Source of the DNA: Anisodus tanguticus
Taxonomy: Eukaryota > Streptophyta > Magnoliopsida > Solanales > Solanaceae
Direction of reading: 5' to 3'
DNA length: 64,000 nt
Assembly: GCA_034509755.1 (NCBI GenBank)
Contig: CM067544.1
Span: 12,581,001-12,645,000 of the forward strand
Below are positions 25,701-36,815 of this stretch, one piece after another. The translations under genes and the position numbers were made by a program. The notes under the pieces were generated by a model. It was not told the DNA's origin. It did no database searches and saw only the letters and a program-made list of their open reading frames with translations. Each line of letters starts with the position of its first letter. The first letter of the stretch is position 1.

Positions 25701-28028
25701 GACACTAACTAACGCAATTACTAATCCAAAACACAGTATCTACAGGTTCACTAGCTATTTTGTGTGGTGATTCATTTTAAGAGATTAGATTCATGTTACT
25801 ATACTCAGATCGAGATGTCGATGAGCTTTGCAACATCAATCCTGACATTAAACCAGAACAGCAATAGAACAGGTGGAGTGCCTATAAAAAATCGCTTTAT
25901 TAAGATGTTCTTCATTAATCATTTTAAATAATACTATCAGCATAGTACTTAATCACCTGAGATTGGCTCATTATACAACAGACTGACATCTCAAGTATAA
26001 ATATACAGACAACTCTAATTTTTATGATCAAATTTTAACTTCCTTAGGGGAATGGCAGGACATGAGTGTATTTAAGAACAAACAGGATAGTTTCACACAC
26101 TTTGGATAAAATAGTCACACATGATACACATCTGATGCAGTGGAGGAATGTTCTTATCTATTAAGCAAAAGTATCAAACCTATAGTCTGTTTGGCCAAGC
26201 TTCTAAAATCAGCTTTATTTTGAAAAGTGTTTTTTTTTTTCAAAAGTGCTTTTCAAAATAGTACTTTTGGCAAGAAACAGTTTGTGTTTGGCCAATTAAT
26301 TTTAAAAACACTATTGAGCAAAAATTAGTGTTTGGCCAAGCTTTTAAAAAGTGTTTCTAAGTGTATTTTCTCAAAAGTGCTTTTCAAAAAAGTACTTTTG
26401 GGGAAAAGCTACTATTTTTAGCTTCTGAAAGACAACTTCTGGGTGAAAAAACACTTATTTTCTCCGAAAAACTTGGAAAACACCTCACTTTTAAAAAAAA
26501 TAAGTACTTCTTAGAAAAAATAAGCAATGTTGGCCTCCCAAAAAGCTTGCCAAACAGGCTATGCAGAAAATGTGAATACATAAAAGGTGTTTATAATGTA
26601 AAACTACAGCCTTTACAGATATTGATAGAATATTTGGATTTTGAAAAGGGAAACAACCAAAAGAGAATTGCCAAGGGTTGGTCATTGGTGATATCTAGAA
26701 AAAGAAAGCCCTTTTTATCATATAATCCTGGTCATTGAAGAGTTGTCATAATCACTCCCTTTCTGGACGAGAAAATTTCCTTCAATTAAGGCCTTGATAA
26801 TTGACCAACTCATTCAGCATAACACCACTCCAAATCCCAACCTTTACCAAACTATACAATGACAGGAGAGAAATTTTTCCACCAACAGTCTCTTTATATA
26901 AAACGGAGCAACTAAAATCCTTCCAGACCAAAAAAAGGGGCAAATAATTCATGGGTGTATAAATTTAGTATCTTGAAAAGAATGAATCTTATATAAAAAG
27001 GTGTGAGTCGGTGACTGACACAAAAATAGAGCATTTGAAAATACTGAAATTGATTTGATTTATTAAACAGTCTTGAGGTTAAACAATGCACAAAAAGATC
27101 AGATCAATGAACAAAAGATACCTGCAGAAATTACCTAATAGAGCCAACGTATAGAGTGAAAGAGAGAAAAATTACATGAAGACCCAACGTTTAGCCCGGT
27201 GCACTAAGCTCCTGTTATGCGTGAGGTTGGGGAAGCACCGGACCACAAGGGTCTATTGTACACAACCTTACACTGCATTTGTGCAAGAGGCTGTTTCACG
27301 GCTTGAAAAATCCGTCAAGGCCAACCAATGAGAAATTAAATTAAGCCATACTCAGTGCATCACAGTGAAGAGAACTCATACCTGAGAGCTTTGGACTTCG
27401 GACTTAAATTTGGACAACTTGGATTCTTGAATCATCTCAAGCTATAGATAAATACCAATGTCACATTCGTATAAAGTTTAAGCTAAATCATTTCAAAGAC
27501 CAAAATAATTAGTAATTTAAAATAAAATAGTTTACTCTCTGCAAATCTGGTTTAGAAACAAAAGTGTGAGCTACATTTTCCAAGCTATCATTCAAAACTT
27601 CAGTAATAACAGCAGTAATAGCCTCGGCTTGTTTCGTAGGCACCCCTTGTGATTCCAGTCTTCTCACCTAACAAAATCAAAATATTACTCATAGTTCAAT
27701 TTCAATTTCGTTATATCATAGAAGCAGCCTTACTTTGCATTTAAGCCGTGGAAACAGCCATAAATGCAAGGTGGTACAACAGATCTTTGTGTCCGGCCCT
27801 TATCAGACCCCGCACATAGGAAGCTTAGTGCAATGGGCTGCAAGAAGCAGGATAAAAAATTAGTAATAAGCCAAACAAACTGAAAAGAAAAAGAAATATT
27901 ACAAGAGCTAGAGTGTCGACGAGGAACAAGCGCTTGCTGTTGAAAGCACGGTTCGAAATGAATCCGTTGGATCCGGCAAGAGCTCCGAGTTTAGGTCCGA
28001 AATATCCGACCCGTTTACATGCGGCCAT
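22795..28028 (-). CDS. FMP32: FMP32/CCDC90-like mitochondrial coiled-coil protein (DUF1640)
   Basis: Seven exons: 28028-27903, 27667-27536, 27441-27382, 23465-23389, 23286-23230, 23072-23006 and 22914-22795. They join in phase into 212 residues, with GT-AG at every junction. The first ~35 residues are basic and Ser/Ala-rich, like a mitochondrial presequence. QGVPTKQAEAITAVITEVLN (from about residue 49) is the signature of the DUF1640/CCDC90 (MCUR1-related, yeast FMP32) family. A long coiled coil follows (residues ~85-175), with KVTAGHRLDLNLERGRIRDE, and a C-terminal membrane helix (about 190-210, YCIGTLVSISAVGLAVVRLL). The family sits in the inner mitochondrial membrane; the role of the plant members is poorly defined. 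Intron 3 (27381-23466) is 3.9 kb and carries SINE and foldback insertions. The start is the only in-frame ATG before the presequence-like stretch. Confidence 0.93.
26184..26560. mobile_element. Foldback-type MITE (tttggccaagctt family)
   Basis: The outer ends are inverted: agtctgtttggccaagctt at the left, and agcctgtttggcaagcttt reading in from the right. The interior is packed with direct and inverted copies of aaagtgcttttcaaaa and aagtacttttgg. A single strand could therefore fold along most of its ~377 bases. The target duplication is unclear. The element lies inside intron 3 of the FMP32-like gene. Confidence 0.6.
27193..27327 (-). mobile_element. tRNA-derived SINE copy, 5' truncated
   Basis: The segment tagcccggtgcactaagctcc...caagaggctgtttcacggcttg matches the SINE at 22467-22647 in order. 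It ends inside the box B region. It is intronic, in the FMP32-like gene. Confidence 0.6.
27741..27842 (+). mobile_element. tRNA-derived SINE copy, partial
   Basis: Runs ttaagccgtggaaacagcc...gcttagtgcaatgggctgc on the plus strand, the reverse orientation of the copy at 27193. It lies in intron 1 of the FMP32-like gene. A possible short duplication agaagcag occurs at 27720 and 27843. Confidence 0.55.
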
Positions 28029-29674
28029 TCGAATTTAAACAAAGCAATCGTCTTTGTTATTCCGTTGAATTGGTGAATCAAAAAGTAGCAAAGTAAATTG
28101 TGTTCTTATCAAGGAGCAGTGAAATGACCACGTTTTTCTAGGGAATTGTGAAAATACCTAAGGATTATTAATGTTTGACATTTGCTTGCTCCTCCTTCCG
28201 GCTTCCAACAGTTTTACCTGCGTGTTATTTGGATCCTTGTAAAAGGCTTTCTGGTAACTAGAAGGGGATTTTCCCGTTGTTATAAAGAAAATGTTTTTTA
28301 GAAAATAATTTCTTTCGGGTATATACGCTGCGATGAAATTATTTTGTTGTAAAAATGTGTTTCAGATTTAGTTGGAGAGTGAAAAAAAATTCATAATAAG
28401 ATAGTTATTGAAGATTGATATTAATGTTAGCTAATCCTATAGTTATGATGAAACTTTTGAATATAATAAATGTTAGTCGAAGTAGTAATACTTCCGTCTA
28501 AAAGTGACAAAAATCCTTTTACTTATTTAGTGAAAGATAAAAAAACGATTTCTAATAGGAGTAATCAAATACCAAAAAAATGATTTACTTTTTGAAAAAA
28601 AAAATAATCATCGTACCAAACGCACCAAGAAAGAAAAAGATTATATTCTCTTTTTGGATTGTACAACCAAATGTTAGAAAGTTTAAATGCACTTTGGAAT
28701 AATTGGAATATCATATAAAATGGTGTCCTTACGGGGCAAAAACCTGGTGTCCTCTATGAATGATTTAATCTATGTCGACAGCCCATTGTGATTGATATCC
28801 CATGTTTAGAGAGACCGGTTAAAACACAAGTATTATGGAGGTTTTACCTCAAGTCCTTGGGCACCCAGATAAGTGCATTTTGTTTGGCTTTCTCATTGTC
28901 TGGGCAAATATCGAAGCATGGCAAGACTAGGTCGAACAGAGCGTCAAGGTCGACTTAGATGTGGAGGTCATTTCCCTGCCCAAGATCAAGAAAGATGACA
29001 GCTTACCGAACATCCTAGGTTTCAATTCTCAATTTGTGACAGGTCCATACTAATTTCAAGTTGCCACATTCATGCTCGACTTCGCAACAGCTTTTATTTT
29101 TCCTGAGAAGCGGTGGCAATATTTGCAAACTTGTGAGGCTATAGCAATTGTTTTTCCAGATGAACTTGGATTCCTAGGTTTATTTACATGCTATTACTTA
29201 ACCTGTTGTTTTTGCACAATCTAAAACAAGGTCTGCTTCTTGTTGCGGAAGTGGCTTATTTACATGAAAATCTTTAAGGAATCTGCTCTTTCAGGCAGTG
29301 TTTACTCAGGATCCAGCAAGATTTCCGAAGGAAATGAGAATCAATAACACCAGAACTACAGATTACAATTCCAGCTCAACCACACTATTCGCTCAAGAGC
29401 GTGGTGACCAACATTAATAAATTCCTTTGCATTTCCTCGACCGACAAGATATCCAGTCTACAAAAGATTACAGAACCAACTTCTGGTCAGAGCTAATTAT
29501 GCCATGCCTTCAAAAGCTATGAATTTAACCGAACACCAAATGAATCTCAAAAGATACATTACAAGGTTTTCCTTTTATTATATTTCAAGTCGAATGAAGC
29601 AAAAGTAAAAATTATTTGGTGGAGAAAATTTCAGCTCAATGCTCATTTCATTTCTCTATTTCAGGATTAGAATC
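28029..29674. other. Intergenic region between the FMP32-like and Cys-rich genes
   Basis: This 1.65-kb interval should hold the promoter of the FMP32-like gene (right of 28028) and the 3' end of the Cys-rich protein gene (left of 29675). No clear TATA box could be picked out. Around 28800-29070 there is unassigned degenerate coding-like sequence. Confidence 0.4.
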
Positions 29675-32600
29675 CTATTTTGGGCGCCGATAAAAGATGT
29701 CATCAACACTTTCTTTTATACGGTTTCCCGCTTTCCGCAAGTTCTTAGCAACCCCCATTGCAACCAAGTTAGCATTCCTGGTGAACCTGTATTTTCAAGG
29801 ACCCTTGCTATCAAACCATTCCTTACAGAGCATCACTAGAAGGAGATATCATATATCAAAAGTAAAACACTGCTTGCCTGGTAAGGAACTCATAACCAGC
29901 TGAGCTAGTCGGTTTATTTGAACGAGGCTGTGGAAGTCCATGTCCATCTTTACCACGTCCATCTTTAAAAAAAAAATCAAGGAAAACAGAAGAATCAAAA
30001 TATGTTGCTAATGATCAAACAATGTAACATTCCGAACAACTGCAAGAAGTAATGAACATTACAGAACAAGATCCCTGAATAACAGCATATCAAATTATGA
30101 GCAACTACTACTTAATATGCCACATCTAGAGATTTTCATTTGCTATAGATCTTACACATTATACCAATAGCAAGAAATGCATGGAAGAGCAACAATGGTT
30201 ACACATGAATTGGAACACAAAGAAGCCAGAGAAGATATGTTTGAATCAAAACAAGGAATAAGATATCTAACATCCTACCATACTTTTCCTGTACACTTGA
30301 TTTTTTATTTTGTTATTTTATTGGATCACTTGATCTTTTTATTTTTCGTTTTGCAACAAAAGGAAACACTGTCCCCATTTTGCCAAGCAAAAATAAAATG
30401 GCAAAGTTCCAGAAAGGAGAACCACACACTTGTTTATATTCTGTTTCAGCTACATCTAGATTTACATTTAATCATCATTTGTGCATTTCCTACTAAAAAT
30501 ATTAATAATCCAGAACGGATTATCAAAATTTCCTCGTGTAGGAGTTTTCCCAAAATGAATAGGAGTCATAACACTAAGCTATTCTACTCTGTTTATATTC
30601 ATACTACTAACAAATACTAATAGAAGATATACAGAACTACAGGTAGAATTTAAATTGAAATATGACATTAGGTATTCTTTAAAGAGCAACAGACACCTGT
30701 AAATTTATTATTATATATGTATGCCCTTCAAAGACAAGCGGGCGAGTAGTAGACAAGGATATCATTTATCTCCATTGCTCTTCTTGTTTGTCATGAAAGC
30801 TTTAAGCAAGTTAATGTAACAGACGGCATCTGACCAGGCTCATAAAAGGAGTACAAGAGGTGAGGAGATACCTTTTTGATGAAAAGGGTGAGGAGATACC
30901 TATATCGCATATTTTCTTTGTGGGGGTGGGTGACACCTTATGTCTTGTGAAACTCAGAAAAATGTTTGGTAGGAGATGTAAAATAGGTGAGCTCCCTACT
31001 AAGTATTTCGATCTTCCTCTTGGTGTTCAAAGAGAACTTTGAAAGTCAGAAATCTCAAGATCAATAGGGTTCTCGTGGCTTGACTTTTGGTGTGGAGACA
31101 CGGCTTTAGAAGATGAGTTCCCTATCTATAGGCAACGGTCACAGACGTTCTTAAAAGGGATGTATCACAATGTGTATGGACGATATTTTAAAGGCGAATA
31201 CAAGATTCCACTGTATGAAGTAGAAAGTTTCCTACATAGCTTTATAGCTACTCACACTTTTTTTTTAAAACTGGCAATGTTTGTAGCTACTCACACTTTA
31301 AGATGGTCAATAAAATCATATGGGAAGAATCATCTTCATATCAACAACAGAAAATAAAATAACGAGAGGATGCATTGTCGTGAATTGATGTTATATGTGT
31401 AGAAGACACGAAGAAGATGTGGATCACATCCTACCACATTGTAGCATTGCCTCAGAACTATGGGCCATGATGTTCCCCATTTTCAACATACAATGGCAGC
31501 TCCTAGAATAGTGGTTGAAAGAATGACAAGCAGGAAGATGAATAAGCTAGTCACCAAAAGGAAAAAAGATTTGAAGGCACCATCCCTATGTATGTTTTTG
31601 AATGGAGAGTGATGAACATAAGAACCTTTGAAGGAGCCAAGAATTCAATCTTCAGAAACACTCTCTTGTTTCTTTAAATAAAGAGGAAACCCCATGTTGC
31701 ACAGATAGTTGGCTGGACTCTTGGGAGGCATACTTCTTAAATACAGTTTGTGTATCGAAACCCATCTTGGTATACATCAATAAGATTCACCTGAACTATG
31801 AAGAATAGAAACCAGCACTGGAAGACTGGTGCAGTAGTTCTGCATCGGTAGTTCATTATAGTTCTGCATCGGTAGTTTTTGTCTTTGTCCAGAGGCGAAA
31901 AGAGCTGTAATGCAGAACCTCAAAAGGTCAAACCAGTCACTATATTCTGGATGTGAAACATTGAATTCAATAACCTTTGGCCTCGTGGGATGCCCATTTT
32001 TTAATTCCAATGCGGATTCCAATCATAAAACAGCGATTGGACTTTAAACTGACAAGAATAAACAAGTTCTTCAGCAACAAATAGAAAAGTAATTTTGATT
32101 TTTCAACGAGGATTTGTTGATAGAGAATATTTCTGGATTTTCCTTCAAGAAAGACAAAGGAAATGCAGTAGGTTAAAATGAGAATAAAGTTTCACCAAGC
32201 ATGTAGCTTAGTTGTGAAAAAATGTTGCTGGAAATTTAAATATCAGGAAACTAGAACTAGAACACATTCCTATCTAACAAGATGTTTGAACCAAACCTAG
32301 ACATTCATATGAAGCAGTAATTAACGCCCTAAACCGATAGGCAATAGCATATTAGCATTACATCCAATAAAATTTTTGGTGTGGAGAAAATGAAGTCAAG
32401 GCAGTCACCTTCTCTGTTATGAGCAGGAGCTGCATCAGCGGAAGTGGGTCTTTTATCCACCAAAACCTACGCCACACTTTCTATGTTAGTTCAGCAAAAA
32501 AAATTGGAGGGACCAGAAATGATGATACAGAACCCACGAAGTTATTTAAGGCTATCTTCCTGTATATACTCTTTCAAATGGTTAAATTGCATGTAAACAC

Positions 32601-35600
32601 AATACTGGTCTGAAGACCAAAGTAAAATACAACTAAGGTCGGTTATGCTGTATCTGTAACTCATTCAAAGCATGGAACCTCCAGCAGAAATAAATTGCTT
32701 ACTTCTCCATACTTATTCTAGAACACATCATAACATGAAACAAGGCATAAAGCAGACTCAAAAACAGAAAGAGGAGAATCCTAACCTCAAGGCCAACACA
32801 TACAGGCAGTTCTGTTTGTGCATCTTGCGCATCCGTTGATCGAGATTTCTGATCCAAGTAAACAGAATAACCGACACAAGCATATCTAAAATCTGTAAGG
32901 CTCCGACCCTCTTTAGAAGCTTCCTTCTCAGATTCCCCAACAATATATCGAGGCACTTATTATCAAACATCAAAATCAGTCTCAGCACATACTCAATACA
33001 GGATCTAATTATTAATATGCAAAAAGTGATAACAATAAAGCAGAACATTCAATGCATAAGGAGATACCCAATAACTGAGCACGTTAAGTCAAGAAATTCT
33101 AGCTCCCTGTTTCCCCACAGAAATATTTTTCAGAAGGATAGTTTATATGCCACGGAATCACTAGAGCAAAACTAATTCACCTGCCTAAAATGCTTAATAT
33201 TTAGAGTATTACAGCAGAAGTAACAAGTATTAATAACAATATTGTTTAGTTTGTTCCACATGATGGGTATTCGGTCTCCTTATTATTTGGCTAGAGTATT
33301 ACAGCTAGCTTTTGGGGTTTGTTTGGCTCGAGGTCCATCTATTATCATGGTATCAAAGCCAAATTCATGTCAATTCTTGATTTACCCAATATTTGAGCCC
33401 ATATTAGTTGTTCGTGCTCCAGGTTGGCAAGCCTGGGGTGCGGAGGGTGTCAGTTTCCCACATTGTTTGTGGGTTGGGCTATTGGACTTATATGGTCTTG
33501 GGCAATCCTCACCTCATGAGTTAACTTTTGAAATTGAGTTAGGCTCAAGGCGGTCCTTTTCTTTCCTCGGACCGATGACTCGCTTGTTCAGTACTGCTAA
33601 AGGTCAATTTCTTATCAAATATATATAGATATTGTGAAATAACATGGATAGCATGAAACCCACAGTTAAACCAAATTGGATTAAGAACACTTACTGCAAC
33701 TACTACACCTCAATTCCAAACTAGATGGCGGGATGTATGAATCCTTAATATTCATTCTGCTCCAATACTCGATAATTTGCCCTTTAAGACCAATTACAAC
33801 AACAACATACCCAGGATAATCCCACAAAGTGGGGTCCCTTTAAGACCAATTAGGGATTCACAAAAAACTAGAACGGAAAAGGATTGGATATATCCTTCTA
33901 CTTTATTTTATTGTTGAAGTTGATCCCCGTTATACTTTTTGGCTATTTCTACCCCTGCCGTCAAGCAAAGTTCTAAATTTACCTCTCATTCTAACGGAAT
34001 AGAAATGTGGCATCATCTGAATTAAAAATCCAACCCTCCACTTACAATTAACCCATACCCGACCCAAAAACCATGACCCACCCGCCCGTTTCCCCTCTTC
34101 AATTGCTACCCAAACAATTACTCATCCCCAAACTTCAATTGCTATCATCTCCGGTGCTGGCGTAACTGCAGGGATTTGAGCATTTATGGTCTTCATTGTT
34201 AACACACGATAAGAGAGATAGAGAGCAAACAAAGAGATAGCAATAAAGGGAGGGGATTTTTGGGGGGTTTGCACAAGTGGGGGGAACTGGATTGATGCCG
34301 GCATTACGGATTCATCGCACCACCAATAGTTCCACCACCAAAGACTGCCGTTGACCCACCATCCCAACACCGTCCTCATCTCTAAACCACCCCTGTTTGC
34401 ACCACCATACCTTGTTCCGTAACCCAGCTGAAACCAGCGTTTGTCACCATTGAACCACCGCTCTAAAATGCCCCTGTTTCAGTTTGTTCCTCCAATCTCA
34501 CTACAGGTATTTTTAGCCGTAGAAATTACTTCCCCAGGCTTCAATGAACTGTTCCAAACTGGAACCAACCTCCTATCGTTGTTTTAGAGAGAAAGAATTC
34601 CGGCTAGCTTTAATAAAGTTGTTTTCTTGATCCAACCTCCTAACTCCTATCGTTGTTCTTCGTTCTCTTCCACCTCTATTGCTCTACCTTTTGGCTGAAC
34701 ATGTGCAAGCTTAGACCATAATCATCATTAACAGAACATTTAAGAACTTCTAGGTTTTTGAGGACATCTAATTTTTTTAGTATTTTTAAATCCATCTTCA
34801 ATAGCTAGCTTTACAAATTCAATTCAAATTAACATGCTCATCCATCATGAGGGTAATTTGATCTTTACAAGTTTGATCTCTTTGTAAATGATACGAGAGT
34901 TACGGTTTTTGTTAGGTGGGATTTTTGTTTTAATTTGTAATGGGTTTAAATGGGTTTTGGGTCGGGTATGGGTTAATTTTAAGTGGTGGGTTGGATCTTT
35001 AATTCTAAGTGGTGGGTTAGAAAGTACTCCCTCTGTCCCAATTTATGTGACACCATTTTCTTTTTAGTCTGTCTCAAAAAGAATGTCACCTTTCTATATT
35101 TAGAAATAATTTAACTTTATTGGATGATTTATAGCCACACAAATATCTAAGACTTATTTTGGACCACAAATCTCAAAATTCTTCCCTTCTTTCTTAAACT
35201 CCGTTCCAAGTCAAATGGTGTCACATAAATTGGGACGGAGGGAGTAATACATTAAGCTTTGGGTGTAAGCAAAATTAAGACGACAACAACATACCCAGTG
35301 TAGTCCCACAAAGTGGGGTCTAGGGAGGTAGGATGCACGCAGAACTTACCTCTACCTTTGTGAGGCAGAGAGGTTTCCGATAGACCCTCGACTCATAAAG
35401 AATATAGTCAATACAGGATACAAGAAAATAAGACAGCAAAATATCCAGATAAAGAATAAATCGAATAATACATACATAAGAATAATACTACGTGATACCG
35501 AAATACTACTACTAAGACAACGAGAAGATGAGATGAAAAGGCTATCTCCTCACCTCTCTCACACACATCGCAACAAAACTCAACTACTCACTAACCTTCT

Positions 35601-36505
35601 ATCCTAATCCTCGACCTCCAAATCTTCTTATCTACGGTCATGTCCTCAGTCAGCTGAAGTTGTGTCATATCCTATCTAATCCCAGTTCTTTTTCGGTCTA
35701 CCCCTACCTCTCCTAACTCCTGTGATCGCCAATCTCTCGCACCTCCTAACTAGCACATCCTCAAACCTCCTTTTCACATGTCCAAACCATCGCAGTCGCG
35801 CCTCTCTCATCTTGCCCGCCACTGAGGCCACTCCAACCTTGTCTCATATAACTTCATTTTTAATCATGTATCTCCTCATATGACCCCACATCATGAGCAT
35901 CTTCATCTCCATCACTGGCATACGTGACAATTCTTAACTGGCCAGCACTCTGCAACAATGCTGGTCTAACCACCGCTATGTAGAACTTAGCTTTCAGCCT
36001 ATGCGACACTTTCTTATCGCAAAGCACCCCAGAGGCGAGCCTCCATTTCATCTACCCTGGTCTAGTCCTATTTGCGATATCATCGTCAATCTCACCATCC
36101 CCTCTTTTAGGTATAGCTTGTGGCTCGATCTTCACTTACACATTTGTCTCGTGGATCACGTCACTGAACTTACCCTCCATGTACTCCGTCCGTCTTAGTA
36201 CTCCATGTCAGCAAAATTAAGAAAATTAAAAATAAAAAGAAAAGGTTAGAAGGGGAACCTCGAGGAAGGGAACGAGTAAGGCCGAGACAGAGAGGATTAC
36301 GAGAATTGGATTTGAAAGTAGACGAGTAATACAGACATCCTTTGCATGATTTTCCTTGATTCTTCAATGATGATGACGTGGCAGATGAAGATACGCCTCC
36401 TTCGCCGGAGCCTCTGGCCTCTTTGATTTGGTGGTTTACGCTTTTGCTGTTGCCGTCGACGCAGCAACTCTTGCCTTTTCCGATCGTATCATTCTCCTCA
36501 CTCAT
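29675..36505 (-). CDS. Plant-specific Cys-rich conserved protein (DUF8204-like)
   Basis: Five exons: 36505-36259, 32955-32786, 32466-32409, 29962-29878 and 29786-29675. Phases agree and give 223 residues. The N-terminus is Ser-rich. Conserved blocks are [13 protein letters not shown] (about residues 55-65), [20 protein letters not shown] across the exon 1-2 join, [22 protein letters not shown], and a C-terminal [20 protein letters not shown] with a basic helix ending near IFYRRPK. The paired Cys motif suggests metal binding, but this is inference. I believe this is the plant family that includes Arabidopsis At5g25360, now called DUF8204; that assignment is from memory. No signal peptide or membrane span was seen. 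Intron 4 appears to start with GC (29877-29876) instead of GT. Intron 1 is 3.3 kb and full of transposon insertions. The start is the first ATG in frame; upstream codons in the open frame lack one. Confidence 0.85.
30860..31560 (+). pseudogene. Degenerate L1-type LINE fragment (RT end and zf-RVT)
   Basis: [20 protein letters not shown] (30976-31042) matches the GxLPxxYLGLPLG block of plant L1 reverse transcriptases. Downstream, after frameshifts, [20 protein letters not shown] with ELW (about 31397-31465) matches the CxxC...HxxxxC zinc-binding zf-RVT domain. It lies in intron 3 of the Cys-rich protein gene, in antisense orientation. Confidence 0.65.
33240..33570 (+). mobile_element. TRIM-like miniature LTR retroelement
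   Basis: A primer-binding-like tggtatcaaagcc (33348-33360) sits between two related segments. One ends agctagcttttggggtttg...ggctcgagg (about 33240-33345). The other starts tgtcagtttcccacattg at 33448 and ends gagttaacttttgaaatt...aggctcaagg. The spacing (about 85 bp from primer site to second repeat) and absence of coding sequence fit a TRIM. The apparent 128-codon open frame is incidental. Confidence 0.5.
33797..33835 (-). mobile_element. 39-bp TS SINE/RTE-LINE tail insertion
   Basis: An insertion of caacaacaacatacccagga...gtggggt is flanked by a perfect 17-bp duplication, ccctttaagaccaatta (33780-33796 and 33836-33852). On the minus strand it is the extreme 3' tail, ending in TTG repeats, shared by TS SINEs and RTE LINEs. 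Confidence 0.75.
34020..35006. mobile_element. Long-TIR element with coding-like interior
   Basis: About 55 bases at each end are inverted copies. The left arm (34020-34073) has aattaacccatacccgaccc, and the right arm (about 34950-35006) has gggtcgggtatgggttaat, its complement. The interior (about 34120-34500) is C-rich with repeated CACCACC segments, unlike the AT-rich arms. This could be captured gene sequence, as in Pack-type elements. No transposase or clear target duplication was seen. Confidence 0.55.
35037..35244. mobile_element. Stowaway-like MITE
   Basis: A 208-bp element. The inverted ends begin ctccctctgtcccaatttat (left) and ctccctccgtcccaatttat (reading in from the right), and both continue gtgacaccat. 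TA dinucleotides flank it (35035-35036 and 35245-35246). This is the best preserved MITE in the window. Confidence 0.9.
35281..36209 (-). mobile_element. 5'-truncated RTE-type LINE
   Basis: A 929-bp insertion with a 13-bp duplication agcaaaattaaga (35268-35280 and 36210-36222). Minus-strand translation gives [15 protein letters not shown] and [14 protein letters not shown] (36051-35950), then, after a frameshift, [16 protein letters not shown] (about 35818-35770) and [11 protein letters not shown] (about 35715-35683). This is the C-terminal end of plant RTE reverse transcriptases. The 3' tail (35395-35281) ends in TTG-type repeats and closely resembles TS SINE tails at 47481-47617. Confidence 0.85.
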
Positions 36506-36676
36506 CTGTTTTTCCTCTCGGCTCCACACCAAAATACTCTCGAAAGTCGATTCAGATTTTCTCTTTCGTTTAACTTTCTATAGTTCCTCCACGTCGGCTT
36601 AGGGGATTCGACCCCTGGTGCATGCACTACATAGACCTATTTCTATCAAATCATATCCGCAAATGAGATTTAATAC

Positions 36677-36690
36677 CCGATTCGACTGGT
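36677..36690. repeat. Left target duplication of the promoter-proximal SINE
   Basis: The 14-mer ccgattcgactggt recurs at 40483-40496. It lies 172 bases upstream of the start codon of the Cys-rich protein gene. Confidence 0.85.
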
Positions 36691-36815
36691 TTTTTTTTGT
36701 TTTTTTACGGAGGAACCGCAGCCGCTACTCTCGAGTGCGCGCAGGTAAAATCCCGGACTGACGCAATAGCCTGTAAATTATGTCAGCCGATTAACTACAC
36801 TTGGCAAGCCATGTG

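Larger units (their letters stand above)
23466..27381. other. Large intron 3 of the FMP32-like gene
   Basis: A 3.9-kb intron of mostly unassigned sequence, containing the foldback element 26184-26560 and a SINE at 27193-27327. Short homopolymers lie at 23332-23344 and 24389-24407 (A tracts). A triple gccttgat repeat lies at about 24793-24820. Small open frames (for example 25299-25619) are not recognised. Confidence 0.6.
32956..36258. other. Intron 1 of the Cys-rich protein gene, loaded with transposons
   Basis: A 3.3-kb intron that holds, from right to left, an RTE LINE fragment (35281-36209), a MITE (35037-35244), a long-TIR element (34020-35006), a tiny TS-type tail (33797-33835) and a TRIM-like element (33240-33570). 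The LINE ends about 50 bases from the exon 1 donor. Confidence 0.8.

Noticed and set aside
30177..30620. 147-codon open frame on the plus strand
   Set aside because: Lies antisense in an intron of a gene on the other strand, has no recognisable motif and has AT-rich random composition.
31777..32022. Extra exon of the Cys-rich protein gene ([19 protein letters not shown])
   Set aside because: Exons 3 and 4 already join in phase into a family-consistent protein without it; no matching splice sites and phase were found.
33242..33628. 128-codon open frame
   Set aside because: It covers a TRIM-like element including its primer-binding site; the frame is incidental.
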